Notes: generated by a model from the sequence alone, not told the origin. DNA of 64,000 nucleotides from Lobosporangium transversale (GCF_002105155.1 NW_019028995.1:682001-746000); one strand, 5' to 3'. Shown: positions 1-10,204, counted from the stretch's first letter. Made by a program: numbers and translations.

Positions 1-180
1 TGGCCCTCAATCCTTAACATGCTCCTGCGTCCTGTTCTGAGCGATCCACGTGTGATGTGTACGAGTTGTTGACTGTAACTTAAGGATCTGCCTTAAGTCA
101 TCTTCCGCTGGTACACCGTTGAACTTTGCATGGCAGTACATGTCATTATGCTCCGTTATGTTGATATCCCATAGCTCGCT

Positions 181-200
181 TTGGCACTTTGTCCATTTAT
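181..200. repeat. Left target-site duplication of the SINE-like unit
   Basis: This 20-bp sequence beginning TTGGCACTTTG is repeated exactly at 868-887. It abuts the poly-T end of the retroposon. A third, diverged copy of the motif occurs at about 898-915 outside the unit. Confidence 0.6.
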
Positions 201-867
201 TTTTTTTCTTTTTTTTTTTTTTTTTTTTTCCTGTTAACAAGAACCCACAGAGGTGAGGAATTTTATTTCATAATCTCACTCTAAAGTAATGATATCGCCC
301 TCAACTATGAAACAAGCGAAACTCTCAAAGTTCGCACGGGATGGCTGTGAAGAGCCAATTCGTATCCATGTTTTTCTCTACCAATGTACACCGTGATCGG
401 TACTCGAAGTCCATCCTTCCGATGTGGCCTGTTGCGCCCGTGAAAAGCCGCGGAGGCTGGCGTGCCGACTCTAGCTAAGGACGACTTTTAATTTTTTTCT
501 ATTCGATCAAATCCACTGGCATGTGGACCCAAATCTTGCGGGATTGGTCTGAAATTTCTACTTTGGACTCCGTCAAACTTTGTGATCATCGCTGTCCTAG
601 TCAAGTGGGTGGATGGGGGGATGTGCTGCCAGATGTACCGCTGGTTCGGCTGGGGGGTGGAATATAAACCTAAGACATGTGGCCAGCCAGGCGACTTAGG
701 GTAGTGCACCCACGATCTTAGCCTTAGCGGAGAACACTAGGCTGTCTCGGAGAGAAAGTATAAAAACTCAAGCAAATCCCTGACCTGGCACATGTTTGCT
801 TCACTTTATGTGCCTTAACCAGGACTCGAACCCGGCCCCTGGGCTAGACAGGGGGGTGCCCTGACGA
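201..867 (-). mobile_element. SINE-like retroposon with tRNA-related head
   Basis: Read on the minus strand, the unit starts near 867 with a tRNA-like segment and ends in a poly(A) tail, seen as poly-T at 201-229 on the plus strand. The head contains a canonical Pol III B box (GGTTCGAGTCC on the minus strand, around 821-834), a T-arm, and a 3' acceptor-like end at 810-818. The D-arm and 5' acceptor are missing, so the head looks 5'-truncated. An identical 20-bp direct repeat flanks the unit at 181-200 and 868-887, as expected of a target-site duplication from LINE-driven retroposition. The body between head and tail has no convincing ORF. The retroposon reading is an inference from the structure. 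Confidence 0.6.
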
Positions 868-887
868 TTGGCACTTTGTCCATTTAT
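868..887. repeat. Right target-site duplication of the SINE-like unit
   Basis: Exact copy of 181-200, abutting the tRNA-like head end of the retroposon. Confidence 0.6.
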
Positions 888-995
888 GAATTTATCTTTT
901 GGCACTTCGTCCAACTTTTTATTATCATTTTGTTCATTTTCTGTCAATCTTTGGGATCATTGACAGATCTTTCCACGTCATGGCTAACAAATCAA

Positions 996-1066
996 GAAAG
1001 TGTAGTATATGGGTATCATTCCGGCCTTCCAAGCCTGAGAACCGGGTTCGAGTCCCGGCACTTTCA
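996..1066 (+). tRNA. tRNA-Gly (anticodon UCC)
   Basis: The sequence folds as a cloverleaf. The 7-bp acceptor stem GAAAGTG/CACTTTC is perfect, the anticodon loop is CTTCCAA (anticodon TCC), and the T-arm is CCGGG-TTCGAGT-CCCGG. A-box (TAGTATATGGG) and B-box (GGTTCGAGTCC) promoters match consensus, and a TTTT Pol III terminator follows at 1067-1070. The anticodon stem CCGGC/GCCTG has one C-U mismatch at its second pair. The acceptor stem differs from the GCG-type start common in eukaryotic tRNA-Gly, so this could be a variant or a decaying copy. No intron is visible. Confidence 0.72.
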
Positions 1067-1176
1067 TTTTGTAAAGCTTATACAGGTCCTCGTTATTGAA
1101 GATAAAAAAAGCGATCTCAACAGAGGTATTACACCGCTTAGTTTGATCAACGAATGTCGTCCTCTGTGTTTCTATA

Positions 1177-1374
1177 GTGCGATCTATTGCGTGTGAAGTG
1201 ATTCACAAGTTCGTTGACTACCTTGAGCAGGCTACGGAATTGATTTGGAAGTCGCACTGTAGAAAAACCATCGCCAAGGAGAAGGATCGAGGCGTGCGAC
1301 CGAGGCAGAAGCGTGCGCCATTCTACAGAGCAACGAGTGAAGCACATGCAGGATTTTATTTTATTTTATTTTAA
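1177..1374 (+). pseudogene. Possible coding remnant beside the tRNA
   Basis: An open frame of about 65 codons follows the tRNA-Gly. Its translation is hydrophilic, with tryptophan and many basic residues (IWKSHCRKTIAKEKDRG). This loosely recalls C-terminal regions of non-LTR retrotransposon proteins. There is no start in good context, no recognised domain, and the frame ends in a TTTTA repeat. I treat it as a possible fragment only. Confidence 0.15.
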
Positions 1375-1390
1375 TGAAAATACGGATGGA

Positions 1391-2772
1391 TTAATCTATT
1401 TGGCAGCCCATTGCCAAATGTAGTCAACTTTCAAGACTCTCTTTGGCGAATTAAGGAAAAATGCACCCCCCCGTCAGAATAAAATTCTGAGCCCCGGTTG
1501 AGAATTCCCTTGACCCGTCAACATTCATTTTTTCGGAATTCTTACCCCTGTCCCCCCGTCAGAATTCCGGTACACCCCCCGTAAAGATTTTCAAAATGTA
1601 AATCTTTACCCCCCCGTCAACCATCTTAATTGTGGGAATCCTTACCCCCCCGTCAACATTTTGAAGCTGTTTTTAAGAGAAGATTTTCTGTTCTTGGTTA
1701 TACCTAGATCTAACTAGCTATTTAGTTCGACACCATTGATCCTCTCTTACTTTGTATCTTGCCATCAAAGCATGACAGTAGATCAGTGGATCAGTTCCTT
1801 GATGAATGATCTCTTCCTAGATTCGTATTCATCAGGTTCAGAACCCTCGGCAACTTAACATACACCACATGCGTCCAACATAGTCTTAAAAGAAAAAGAC
1901 AAAAAAACATTGCATTATTATTCAGCGTCAACGCTTGGCGATCCTAAACCATCTTTACAATTAATAGAGGTTAAGATTAAAATACTGTACTAGTTGTGTG
2001 GAAATCATAGGATGTAGTACTCTTTTTTTTTTTTTTTTTTTTTTGAAAATCAGCTCCAGAATGTTGACGGGGGGATGAGAATTCCGGAAAGAGAAATGTT
2101 GACGGGGGGGTCAAGGGAATTCTCAACCGGGGGTCAAAATTTTATTCTGACGGGGGGGTGCATTTTTCCTTAATTCCTCTTTGGCAGCCCAGTTGCCAAA
2201 TAACATTCATTATTTACTTGGCAGCCTACCCAGCGTTATTTGGCCTCTAACTATTTTTTTTTTTTTTTTTTTCATACTTGAAAAAAAAAAAAAAAAGTCA
2301 TTAGTTTTCTAAATGAGACAAGACTACACATAACTATGACGTAGAAGACGGGAGTTTTATTAATTTAAAGTAGGTCGCTCATACAGTTTTGGAGGTGCCA
2401 TTTGGAGATCATTGCCTATGAGAGGTTTTCGCTCGGAGCAAACGCGTCTCACCTGCTACCTAGACGTCTTCAATAAATCATTCTCTAACCGTGTACATTG
2501 AAGGCTGTTTTGTGAAGATGTCATCGCCGCTGCCCTTAGTACCTCCGGCGGAATTAGCTATGCAAGGCAATGTATCCACAGAACGCTGCTTGTTTTACCA
2601 CTGATGTTATGACCCTGTTATCAAAAAAAAAAAAAAAAAAAAAAAAAAAAAGCAATGTATTTGGCAGCCCAGCTGCCACCCAAGAGTGCGAAGTTAAGTG
2701 GCAGCCCCAGAAGTAGGCAGCCAAATAGAGGCAAAAATTACTATATTTGGTATGGGCTGCCAAATAGATTAA
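1391..2772. mobile_element. Outer non-autonomous TTAA element (E1)
   Basis: The unit is bounded by TTAA at 1391-1394 and 2769-2772. It has perfect 17-bp terminal inverted repeats (TCTATTTGGCAGCCCAT at 1395-1411 and its reverse complement at 2752-2768). Motifs containing TTGGCAGCC recur inside, at about 1400, 2181, 2219, 2660 and 2692, several as small palindromes. It has no coding capacity. TTAA duplications with short inverted repeats are known from piggyBac-type transposition; the family assignment is inferred. It is inserted inside the left target duplication of the 10.9-kb element and is itself interrupted by a second element at 1455-2169. Confidence 0.6.
1451..2173. mobile_element. Inner non-autonomous TTAA element (E2)
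   Basis: The unit is flanked by TTAA at 1451-1454 and 2170-2173. Its long imperfect inverted termini start GGAAAAATGCACCCCCCC at the left and mirror this at the right, with similarity extending for about 120 bp. The termini and subtermini carry many copies of C(5-7)GTCA-type motifs in both orientations. No ORF is supported. Removing it restores a continuous E1 sequence around one TTAA. It is a miniature inverted-repeat element by structure; the piggyBac-type assignment rests only on the TTAA. Confidence 0.62.
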
Positions 2773-2775
2773 TCC
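2767..2775. repeat. Left 9-bp target-site duplication of the large element
   Basis: GATTAATCC lies immediately outside the TAGGCTCG terminus. The same 9 bp are found at 13673-13681. The copy has been split by insertion of E1 at its internal TTAA, which dates E1 after the large element. Confidence 0.7.
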
Positions 2776-3007
2776 TAGGCTCGTTCCCATCCCTCTTCAC
2801 TTTATAAAGGTGACAGGAAATTCCATTTCCTTTTTGAGTCACCTAAAGTGAAGGGGCTGGGAAAAAATCTTCGCTTATTAGCTGGTAGCTCAAAAAGGAA
2901 ATAAATAATGCACTTGAGGGAATATTCTTCCGTATATGCAAGGGACAGAACTAGTGGCTGTATTTTTTATAAGTATTTATACTTATAAAAAATTCATGCA
3001 CAATAAT

Positions 3008-3042
<35 letters not shown>

Positions 3043-3372
3043 CGCGTTCCACCTCCAATCCCCTTCACAGTCTGAGTCCTGAGCTCAAGGTGAATATTCT
3101 ATTCACAATTGCTGCATGCCATAGTTTTCTAGCAAAAAAAATAAAAAATAAAAAAAGTCTTTGTTTATTTTTGTAACATATTGTGATATTGTTTCATAAA
3201 CCTGAATGGGCTTGACTTCTTAACCTCACTTAATCGCTTCCCTTCCGCTTCTCTTTCGCACTTCTCTTTCTCGCTTCCCTTCCGCTTCTCTTTCTCGCTT
3301 CTCGGCTTACCTCTCTCAAACACTTATCTCTTCACTTCCTACACTCCACCCCTCTACAAACAACTTACGATG
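2776..3372 (+). repeat. Left terminal inverted repeat of the large element
   Basis: About 597 bp, matching 13077-13672 in inverse orientation. It contains a 27-28-nt poly-T, a small palindrome (TATAAGTATTTATACTTATA near 2968-2987), and a CT-rich tract with repeated CGCTTCCCTTC/CGCTTCTCTTTC units at 3234-3300. The CT-rich tract looks like a core promoter for the inward gene. The match runs through the ATG of the DUF6589-like gene at 3370-3372 and stops there. Confidence 0.85.
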
Positions 3373-6165
3373 GATTCTATCAAATTTCGTAATTTCAAAC
3401 CTATCAAGCTTCCTAAGAGCTATCGCACACCTAACCAGGCTACCCCATCGGTTCCTGAGCCGCTGAGAAACATGTATGTATACTATTGCTAAAACGGAAC
3501 CAATGTTAGTGTCAAATGTCAATGTGTCCTCAAATCTCACGTCTATCCTCCACATATCTCTTCATGCCCCTCATCTCTAGCACAATGCGCCAGATGTGGA
3601 AAGCATTGGAAGAAGGAGAAACCCCAACGCCTACATCGGAACAGCAGGAGGAGCTGGAAATTATCGGCGAAACTCCCTCCATCTATCCTTCCAATGATGA
3701 TTACTTGGTCGATATTTTTAAAGTGCTGGTAGAGGAAAAAAAAATATCGTTACGTCAATTCCTATCAGATGTATTTGAATCGCGCCATAGGGTCGTCCAA
3801 GGAAGCGTCAGGAGATTTTATGCTAATAGCGGTCCTGCTTCCATAGTCGAGACGTGGAAATCGCAATTGGAATCCGAAAAGGCTCATAATAAGGCATACG
3901 ACGATCTCGGTCGGGCTGCAGCAGACATTGTCGTTGATGGCGCAAAACGTGAACTCGAGGAGCTCACCAAGGCCGATGACCTGAGGCTTCCAGCCAAGAA
4001 TTTGTCCCCCAAGGTGGTCCAGGAATTTTCATTAAATTTAAATAAGAAGTTGGAATCAGCACCCCTGCTCTTCAAAATCATCTCCAATTTGACATCGGTC
4101 AACCCTTACTCCATTGAAAAAGCACCAGCAATTCGTGTCACTATCGTTAGCATGTTGGTGAAACTCTGTTCCCAGAAGTCGAACTACTTGCAAATGATGA
4201 TGGGACTTCATCTGCATGCCTCGGGATGTCCAAAGCGTGTGATAAATTTGCTCGCTGTGAGTGGTCTATCGGTGTCACATATGACGATCTGCACAGCCCT
4301 CAGATCGTTAACAAGGAATTCTCTTCAGGAGGTTCGTTCCCAAGTTAGGAAGCGCCCATGGTACTTGCTGTATGATAACATTAATATGGCCAATCGGAAA
4401 TATGACCAGCGCAGCAATAACTTAGACTCCTTCGATAATGGGACCACCGCGACCATCGTGCTCGGCGAGGATATTGGGCCAGATCAAGATCAAGATGTAC
4501 TTCCCATCTCCATTTGCACCCTTATTCCAAGGCAATTGCACTCAAGGTGAGGCACAGACACAAAAACACGACTGAAGTGCATAATCAGTCTACCTTTTTT
4601 TTTTTTTTTTTTTTTTTTTTAGCTAATCGTTCTGATAATGCCGTAGAGATGTCACTCGGTTCCATTTGATCGACGTTCTTCAGCGGCATTTCACCACCTA
4701 CGGCTGCTCGATGGATGCCCCTTCAATAGAGCCCCTTGAAGTAAAGGAGACAAAAACATACCCGTTGCCTGCGTTGAAGATCGATCAATCAACTATATCA
4801 GGCAACATTGAGATCCTTGAGACAATAATGAGAGACACGCTTCAGCTGCCTGAAGAGTGGTTCACCGACTATACAAAAGTTATAGTTGCGGGGGATCAGC
4901 TTACCATATCCAGAATAGCATCCTTGCAAGAACTACGCAGAGAAGATAGAACAAGTTTCGATCGAATGCAATGGGCGATTCCTGTGATACAGCTCTTTCA
5001 CCTCCAAATGGTTCTCTGTGGTACAATCCTTCGTACTCATTATGGGTCCTTTTCATCACCAGGGTCTCTGGGTTTTATTATATCCATGCTGGGGCGAAAG
5101 CGACTTGGCCGTGATACATCCAACTTTCACGCCGCAGACGAACTGATAAGGCATACTTTCGATGCAATGGTAAGACGGCTATGGGAAGTTGAGTTTGGGC
5201 TAAATATCAGCGACATGCAGGCTTATGAGTGCAGGCTAGAGAACTATGGCAAGTCGGACAATATTTTAGGCAAAGTTTGCGAAGGGGTCGACGCTGTCAT
5301 ACAAAAGTGGTTGCGCAACGCACATCAGATCGCCGAGGAAAGCGGCAGTGCGAATGCAAACGCGGCTTTGTTTATCAGGGATGCTCTTGTTTATATCGAA
5401 TTGGGTGCAGCCATAAAGGCTGGGGACATCGGACGCATCCAAGATGTGCTGGGAACGATAACCGTCATGTTTCAAGCTGGAGGAATGAAAAACTATGCAG
5501 GCGAGCTCTTGCGTTTGACATATGGGATCCACTACGGCTGGTCTGCACAACGGAGGAAGGCTATTTTGTCCTCCTTGCTGATAAATACGAAGGGCAAGGA
5601 GAATGGGTGGATCCCTGCGGATTTGTACCAAGAGCACAATAACCTGCTGACAAAAGTCATTCATGCAGCGAAGGAAAGCAATATGTCCTGGGAGACATTG
5701 GCCAATTCAATATCTACCAACATTCGTCTGTTTTCGAAGCTCAAGTCGGTGCTCGAGTCACAGTACAACATGATTCCCAACAGTACTCGACACTCACCAG
5801 TTTCTGTCGATGAAGATATCATAAGAATTGTAGCTCATCTTCGTGACTATAATATTCTTGGCAGAGGTTCCTGTCTGGGCAGCAGCCATATTCCGATTAC
5901 CACAGATTTGTATTGCGAAGGCTTTGAAAAGCTGGTAGCAGGACGCTTCCAAAACATTGTTAAGCACATTTCCGAACGAAATAGTACCGAAGACATGGCG
6001 ACTGTTCTCGCAAGCCTTGCGATAGAAGATCAACAGGTGGAGTCGTATATTACCTCCTGTTTCCCTGAAAACATGCAGACAGATGGATACGATAGCCCAG
6101 ATTTAGATGTGATAGCAGATGATGAATACGACTTCTCTGACCTAGATGAGGCATTTAGGGAATAG
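3370..6165 (+). CDS. DUF6589-like protein, proposed transposase of the large element
   Basis: Three exons (3370-3473, 3581-4546, 4647-6165) give 862 residues with consistent phase. Introns begin GTATGT and GTGAGG; the second has a 20+ nt poly-T before its acceptor. Conserved-looking blocks are YDNINM (Asp300), an NGTTAT stretch soon after, GDQLT (Asp440), a FDRMQWAIP/QLFHLQM block, and AADELIRHTFDAM (Glu522). From memory these match the DUF6589 family, common in fungal genomes and of unknown function. The spaced Asp/Asp/Glu residues could form a DDE site of an RNase H-like fold. That is inference, supported by location: it is the one large intact gene between the TIRs and starts exactly at the TIR edge. 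The C-terminus is acidic. Confidence 0.75.
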
Positions 6166-6747
6166 TGCAATGTCCCCGTCATGGAGGTCCATTTTCTTTG
6201 AATCCAGACAGTAGCTTCACATAGAAGCTTACTCTGTACAGGAGCAAGGATCAATCCTCCCGCATTTATACCTCGTCCCCTGCCCTGTCTCCAGCTCCAA
6301 TTATGTTCTCATTTCTGGTCCTTTCTCTGCTCTTATTCTTTGCTCCAATATCATCCTCATCAGCATAAGCCTTGTGAGAACCTTCGCACTTTTGTCGTCC
6401 CAGCCTGTATCATCTCAAGTACCACTTCTACTGTATCATTTTGTAATTTATTATTGTCTGTATCATATTGCAATCTATTGTCCTAATCATGTTCATCACA
6501 TTGTAGTTTATTGTAATACCATTCTATTGTATATAATTCAGTGTAGACTAGGTTCCTTCTTTTTCATAATGGTTCTTTTATCTTCACCCATTTAGTCTTA
6601 TTTATTGTATAAATATCGTCTTTGTCGTCATTTAATAAAAATCGCAGAAAGATAATATAGAAGCATGGCGGGAGGGAGACATAATCTGATATGAAAAAAA
6701 ATGTAAAGGACTCCGCGTTGATGATGATAAAATTACTCATACGTCTT
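6166..6747. other. Convergent 3' intergenic stretch inside the large element
   Basis: This stretch lies between the ends of the plus-strand DUF6589-like gene and the minus-strand broken gene. It is AT-rich, with repeated TGTATCAT/ATTGTA-type words around 6406-6545 and AATAAA at 6636. No coding region is supported. Confidence 0.5.
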
Positions 6748-8132
6748 TCACGGTTGTAGTATTCTCTTTAGCTGCGCCTCAACGTTGACTGTGATAGTAC
6801 CGGTGTTGATACGAGTCAGTTCTGTTTGTATTTTGTCTGCAAGACCGCTCAGCTTTTTATCAACCTCCGCCGAGACAGGCCTTGTCTCTTCCGCCTTCAT
6901 GACTTTGACCAATTGCTCCAGATTTTTGTAAATCCCGCCATTACCTTGCTTGGCATGCGGAATCAGGGCCAAGTAATCCTCCACCTGCTTCTTCAGCACA
7001 ACGCCCTTGTCACTGTAGAGTTCGTAGAAAATATAGGCAGCAAGCTTGAGGCCTGACCATCCCTTCTGCTGATGCTTGAAATGCCACAAAGTCGCCAACA
7101 GCACTGGACTGGTGAAGGGCGATTTAAACTGAGGATGTACGGCAGCGTGCTTGCCGTACGTGGCCTCTTCGTCAAAGTTGGACCGCGTCTGACGCTCCAC
7201 ATTGTTGTACAGGTATTCCTCACTACCTTCTTGAGCCATATGTGCGACTCACTGTGAGGATTGAAAACGATGTTATGTGGCCCCACAATAACTTTGCCAC
7301 TCGTCAGCACAACTCCCATCGTCACTAGAGCACTCCATGCGGTTGTTCCAATCATCAGCTGGCTGGTACGATTGAACAACTGACTGGCGACCTTGACCAC
7401 CTTGCTACCTGGAAAAGCCACGAATGCATCGGCATGGGGGTCCTCGGACTGAAGACGGCTGTACACCTCCACCTTAAGACACATGATAACGTCGTTACCA
7501 GACTGGATCAGACAGCTCTGCAACTTCCTTGCCACCTGCTCGCTGTTACCTAAGAACGGCATGTGCCAAAACTAGTCGTTATCCTTCGCCAGCTCGTACT
7601 CCTCCAGCTTCACCAGCCGACCGTAAGGCTGAGGCTTCAGAGCCATCTCCAAGTCCGCGTCCTCCAGTGTCCTTTCTTGTTGATGGTTCAAAGGGCTCAC
7701 CAAGGCGACTTCCCTTCTTTCTTAAGTATATAGGCTCGGGGAGCAAGCGCAAAACCAAACAGCTTCTCGCCGTCCATTAACTTTATCGATATTGACATAA
7801 ACATATTCTTGGCAAATTCAGCACTAGCAACATGCTTCACGTTGTCGATAAGCTCCATCTCAAATAAACGCCAGTCCTCCTGAGACACGCTAACCGGCCA
7901 TGATTCGCATTTGAGGGAGTGGCTCGCAAGAGCCGCAACGTCTTTCAAGGAGTTTTGTTTCTTCGCTTTCTCTGTCATCTTCATCGGCTCCTTGCACCAC
8001 GAACACGGCCGCGGGAACACGAGTTTGCTGACCATTGGACACTTAAGGAGATGGTCCTTCAGTGACCTGTGGGTCTGGACAGAGTGGTCGTAGCATTCAC
8101 ACTTGAGGGTAGAATTCGTCCGCGGGATCCAT
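6748..8132 (-). pseudogene. Broken zinc-finger cargo gene of the large element
   Basis: Four collinear coding blocks on the minus strand read as one protein of roughly 440 residues starting MDPADEFYPQ at 8132. The N-terminal part has Cys/His clusters (CEC...H...H...C, then CSWC...H...C) suggesting one or two zinc fingers. The C-terminal part (6748-7239) is helical and charged and ends KRILQP. The frame is broken in at least four places: near 8100 (after PQV), near 7700, an in-frame TAG at about 7573 where Trp would fit, and near 7245 (an extra AT). Small deletions explain all of these. Splicing out 23-29 nt could repair two of them but would need ultrashort introns. I do not recognise the family. 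Confidence 0.5.
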
Positions 8133-8328
8133 CGTGCGACTCACTCCGATGGTTGCGAAGAGACAGGGCCGAGGAAAGCCCACTCATACAAAGATAAAAA
8201 ACCTTGGCGTTAAACTTAGCTATGGGTCCAATAGGTCAGATGAAGGTGCCCCCAGTTTATACGACACTCGTCAATCCATGTTTGAATGCGTGTATGATCT
8301 TGCGAATGCGTGTTGTTTACACATTATT

Positions 8329-8365
<37 letters not shown>

Positions 8366-8898
8366 AAAACGATGTGCTTCTAACACTCTCAGCTTCACCC
8401 CTTTTTTTGTTGCACCTTTTTTTTACACCTTTTTTTACACCTACGCCTTTTTTTACACCTACGCCTTTTTACGCCTTTTTTTACACCTTTTTTTACACCT
8501 TTTTTTTTTTTTTTTTTTTGATATGGTACACTCTTTTTTTAACATCTCGGCTAACGCTTCAGTTAATGCGCTTTATACCTTCAGTCATGTTTCCAGCAGA
8601 CACCTAACGTTCTCACCCAATGCACCTCTTTTCCTCATTTTCCGATTACATGTCCAACGACCTAATTCAACTCTACTGAAGTCCTCTCTTTTTTCTAGTC
8701 ATTAAAGCTTACAGCAATAGACGAGTTTGTGAGTGATCCTTTCCCAAGCTTGCATTCGTCACTAGGCTCAAACCTTCAGCCTTCAGCACCTTTACACGCA
8801 CTACATGAGTCCCCCATTGTCATAAAATAATTACATTTTATAGTATATAAAAAAATAATAAATAATAATTAAGGATTTTATTTCTCAGCGGAAATTGG
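8133..8898. repeat. T-rich low-complexity stretch with TTTTTTTACACC units
   Basis: Poly-T runs lie at about 8331-8361 and 8500-8519. Between them, at 8398-8500, are irregular tandem copies of a CCTTTTTTTACACCTACG-like unit. The apparent long ORF here is an artefact of T-rich codons (Phe-rich). Nothing else is supported to 8898. Confidence 0.6.
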
Positions 8899-9275
8899 TT
8901 ATAACTCGATTTCGAGGTCGCCATGTTGCTTAGCAATACCATACACGGTATACTGCGCCGGATGGTCCATATTGCGGACATACTCGGGTAGCTGGGTTTT
9001 CGTTGGACCTCTTATATTGCTTACGCCAGCTGGACTCTCCTTTATCTTGTCCACAGGAGTAGTGGGGTTTAGGTTATGGAAAGGATACCTTGTGCTCTAT
9101 TAACATTGTCTGTAATATTAAAGGGACAGGCATCTCTCATTAACCATTTATACATACAGACTTTACACTGGTTGCATTTACTTAAATACTTGTAGCTTAG
9201 CTTTATTTTATCTTCAGAGTTGAGCCATTGACACTGAAAGCAAGGCCGATCTTTTGAAAGCCTCTTCTTCCACTG
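8899..9275 (-). CDS. Cys-cluster coding segment, probable exon(s) of a cargo gene
   Basis: On the minus strand, the frame from about 9275 contains CFQCQW, then about 24 residues later CNQCKVC, and a further Cys after a KWLMRDA stretch. This spacing suggests zinc binding. It meets a stop near 9080. In the next frame about 57 codons continue without stops and finish IEL at 8899. The switch needs either a very short intron starting GTATCC or a one-base frameshift. There is no ATG at the 5' end, and a CTCAG acceptor-like site precedes the first block. It could therefore be a downstream exon of the gene at 9446-10204. Family unknown. Confidence 0.35.
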
Positions 9276-9445
9276 AGCGTAAGGTGGAAAAATTCATGTG
9301 CCAAACCTGATTCAATTCAAGTAGTGAGTTGTTTCAGTCGATCGATACCACAAATATATTTTTTTATGCTTCAAAACTCTGGTGCCTGAGTGTGACCTCT
9401 AACTCTGTCAAATTGCACTTTTATTAATGTCGATGAAAAAAAATA

Positions 9446-10204
9446 CTATTTTGTAGATGGCTCTACGGATGTTCGAGCTCTCTTACTATGACGAGGAGAA
9501 CTGTTTGGCTCGCTAGCAGTCTCCTCTTGATCGACAGGATGCTTGGCTGGCACAACCGTCTTATATAGCTCTATCCATAGAGCTGCCCTTTCCTCCAAGC
9601 GTTTACTATGAGGCGCTTCCACGCCAACAGCGGTCAGCTCAGTGAAAACCTTGCGCAGACCCCTAGCTGCCAACTCCTGCATTGACTCTGTGGTGCTTGC
9701 AACCACAGGCGCCTCAGCCACTCTATGTTGTTGTTGCAGAGTAGCCCTTGCTTTTTTGGCGGTCTCCCAATCCTCCTCCGAGACCAGCCGAAGCTTGAGC
9801 TTCTCCAACTGCTTGAACAACGATGGCTCATGCAGACGGAATAGCGTGAAGCCTTCACGCTTTAGCACGTGGCCCTTGGGTGTCCTTGCCTCTTGACCCT
9901 CGAGTACCAACCATTCTCGAGGATAGACTTCATCCCCGTCCTGATACTCGGCTGGCAAAGGGTCAGACCGCCCGCGGATTGAACACTGGTACGGATCCAG
10001 GAAAAGTTTACTATATACACTTAACAGGTTTTCCGTGGACACTGGTTTGAAAGGCACTAGCCTGCCACGGTACTCGTTTGGATCGGATTGAGTACTCGAT
10101 GACACCTCGTTAACGTTGGGAGTGCTCTCTACTTCGTCACGAGTACGTTTCCTGCTAGTGCTAACTGCAGAGGAAGAAGAAACGATGTTGTTAGTGGAAG
10201 ACAT
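9446..10204 (-). CDS. Unknown cargo protein with basic N-terminal motif
   Basis: A 252-codon open frame starts with ATG at 10204. The N-terminus is Ser-rich with an SRKRTRDE motif resembling a nuclear localisation signal. The middle is charged and predicted helical (FKQLEKLKLRLVSEEDWETAKKAR would be part of a coiled segment). The C-terminus ends with another basic cluster, SKRARTS. No recognisable domain. It lies inside the large transposon, head-to-head with the gene at 10669, and may continue into the Cys-cluster segment at 8899-9275 through an intron. A nuclear accessory role in transposition is a guess from position and motif only. Confidence 0.5.
   Translation of the reverse strand: MSSTNNIVSSSSAVSTSRKRTRDEVESTPNVNEVSSSTQSDPNEYRGRLVPFKPVSTENLLSVYSKLFLDPYQCSIRGRSDPLPAEYQDGDEVYPREWLVLEGQEARTPKGHVLKREGFTLFRLHEPSLFKQLEKLKLRLVSEEDWETAKKARATLQQQHRVAEAPVVASTTESMQELAARGLRKVFTELTAVGVEAPHSKRLEERAALWIELYKTVVPAKHPVDQEETASEPNSSPRHSKRARTSVEPSTK

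Noticed and set aside
8134-8607. 157-codon ORF on the plus strand
   Set aside because: Phe-rich translation of poly-T and TTTTTTTACACC repeats; no domain, no good start context.
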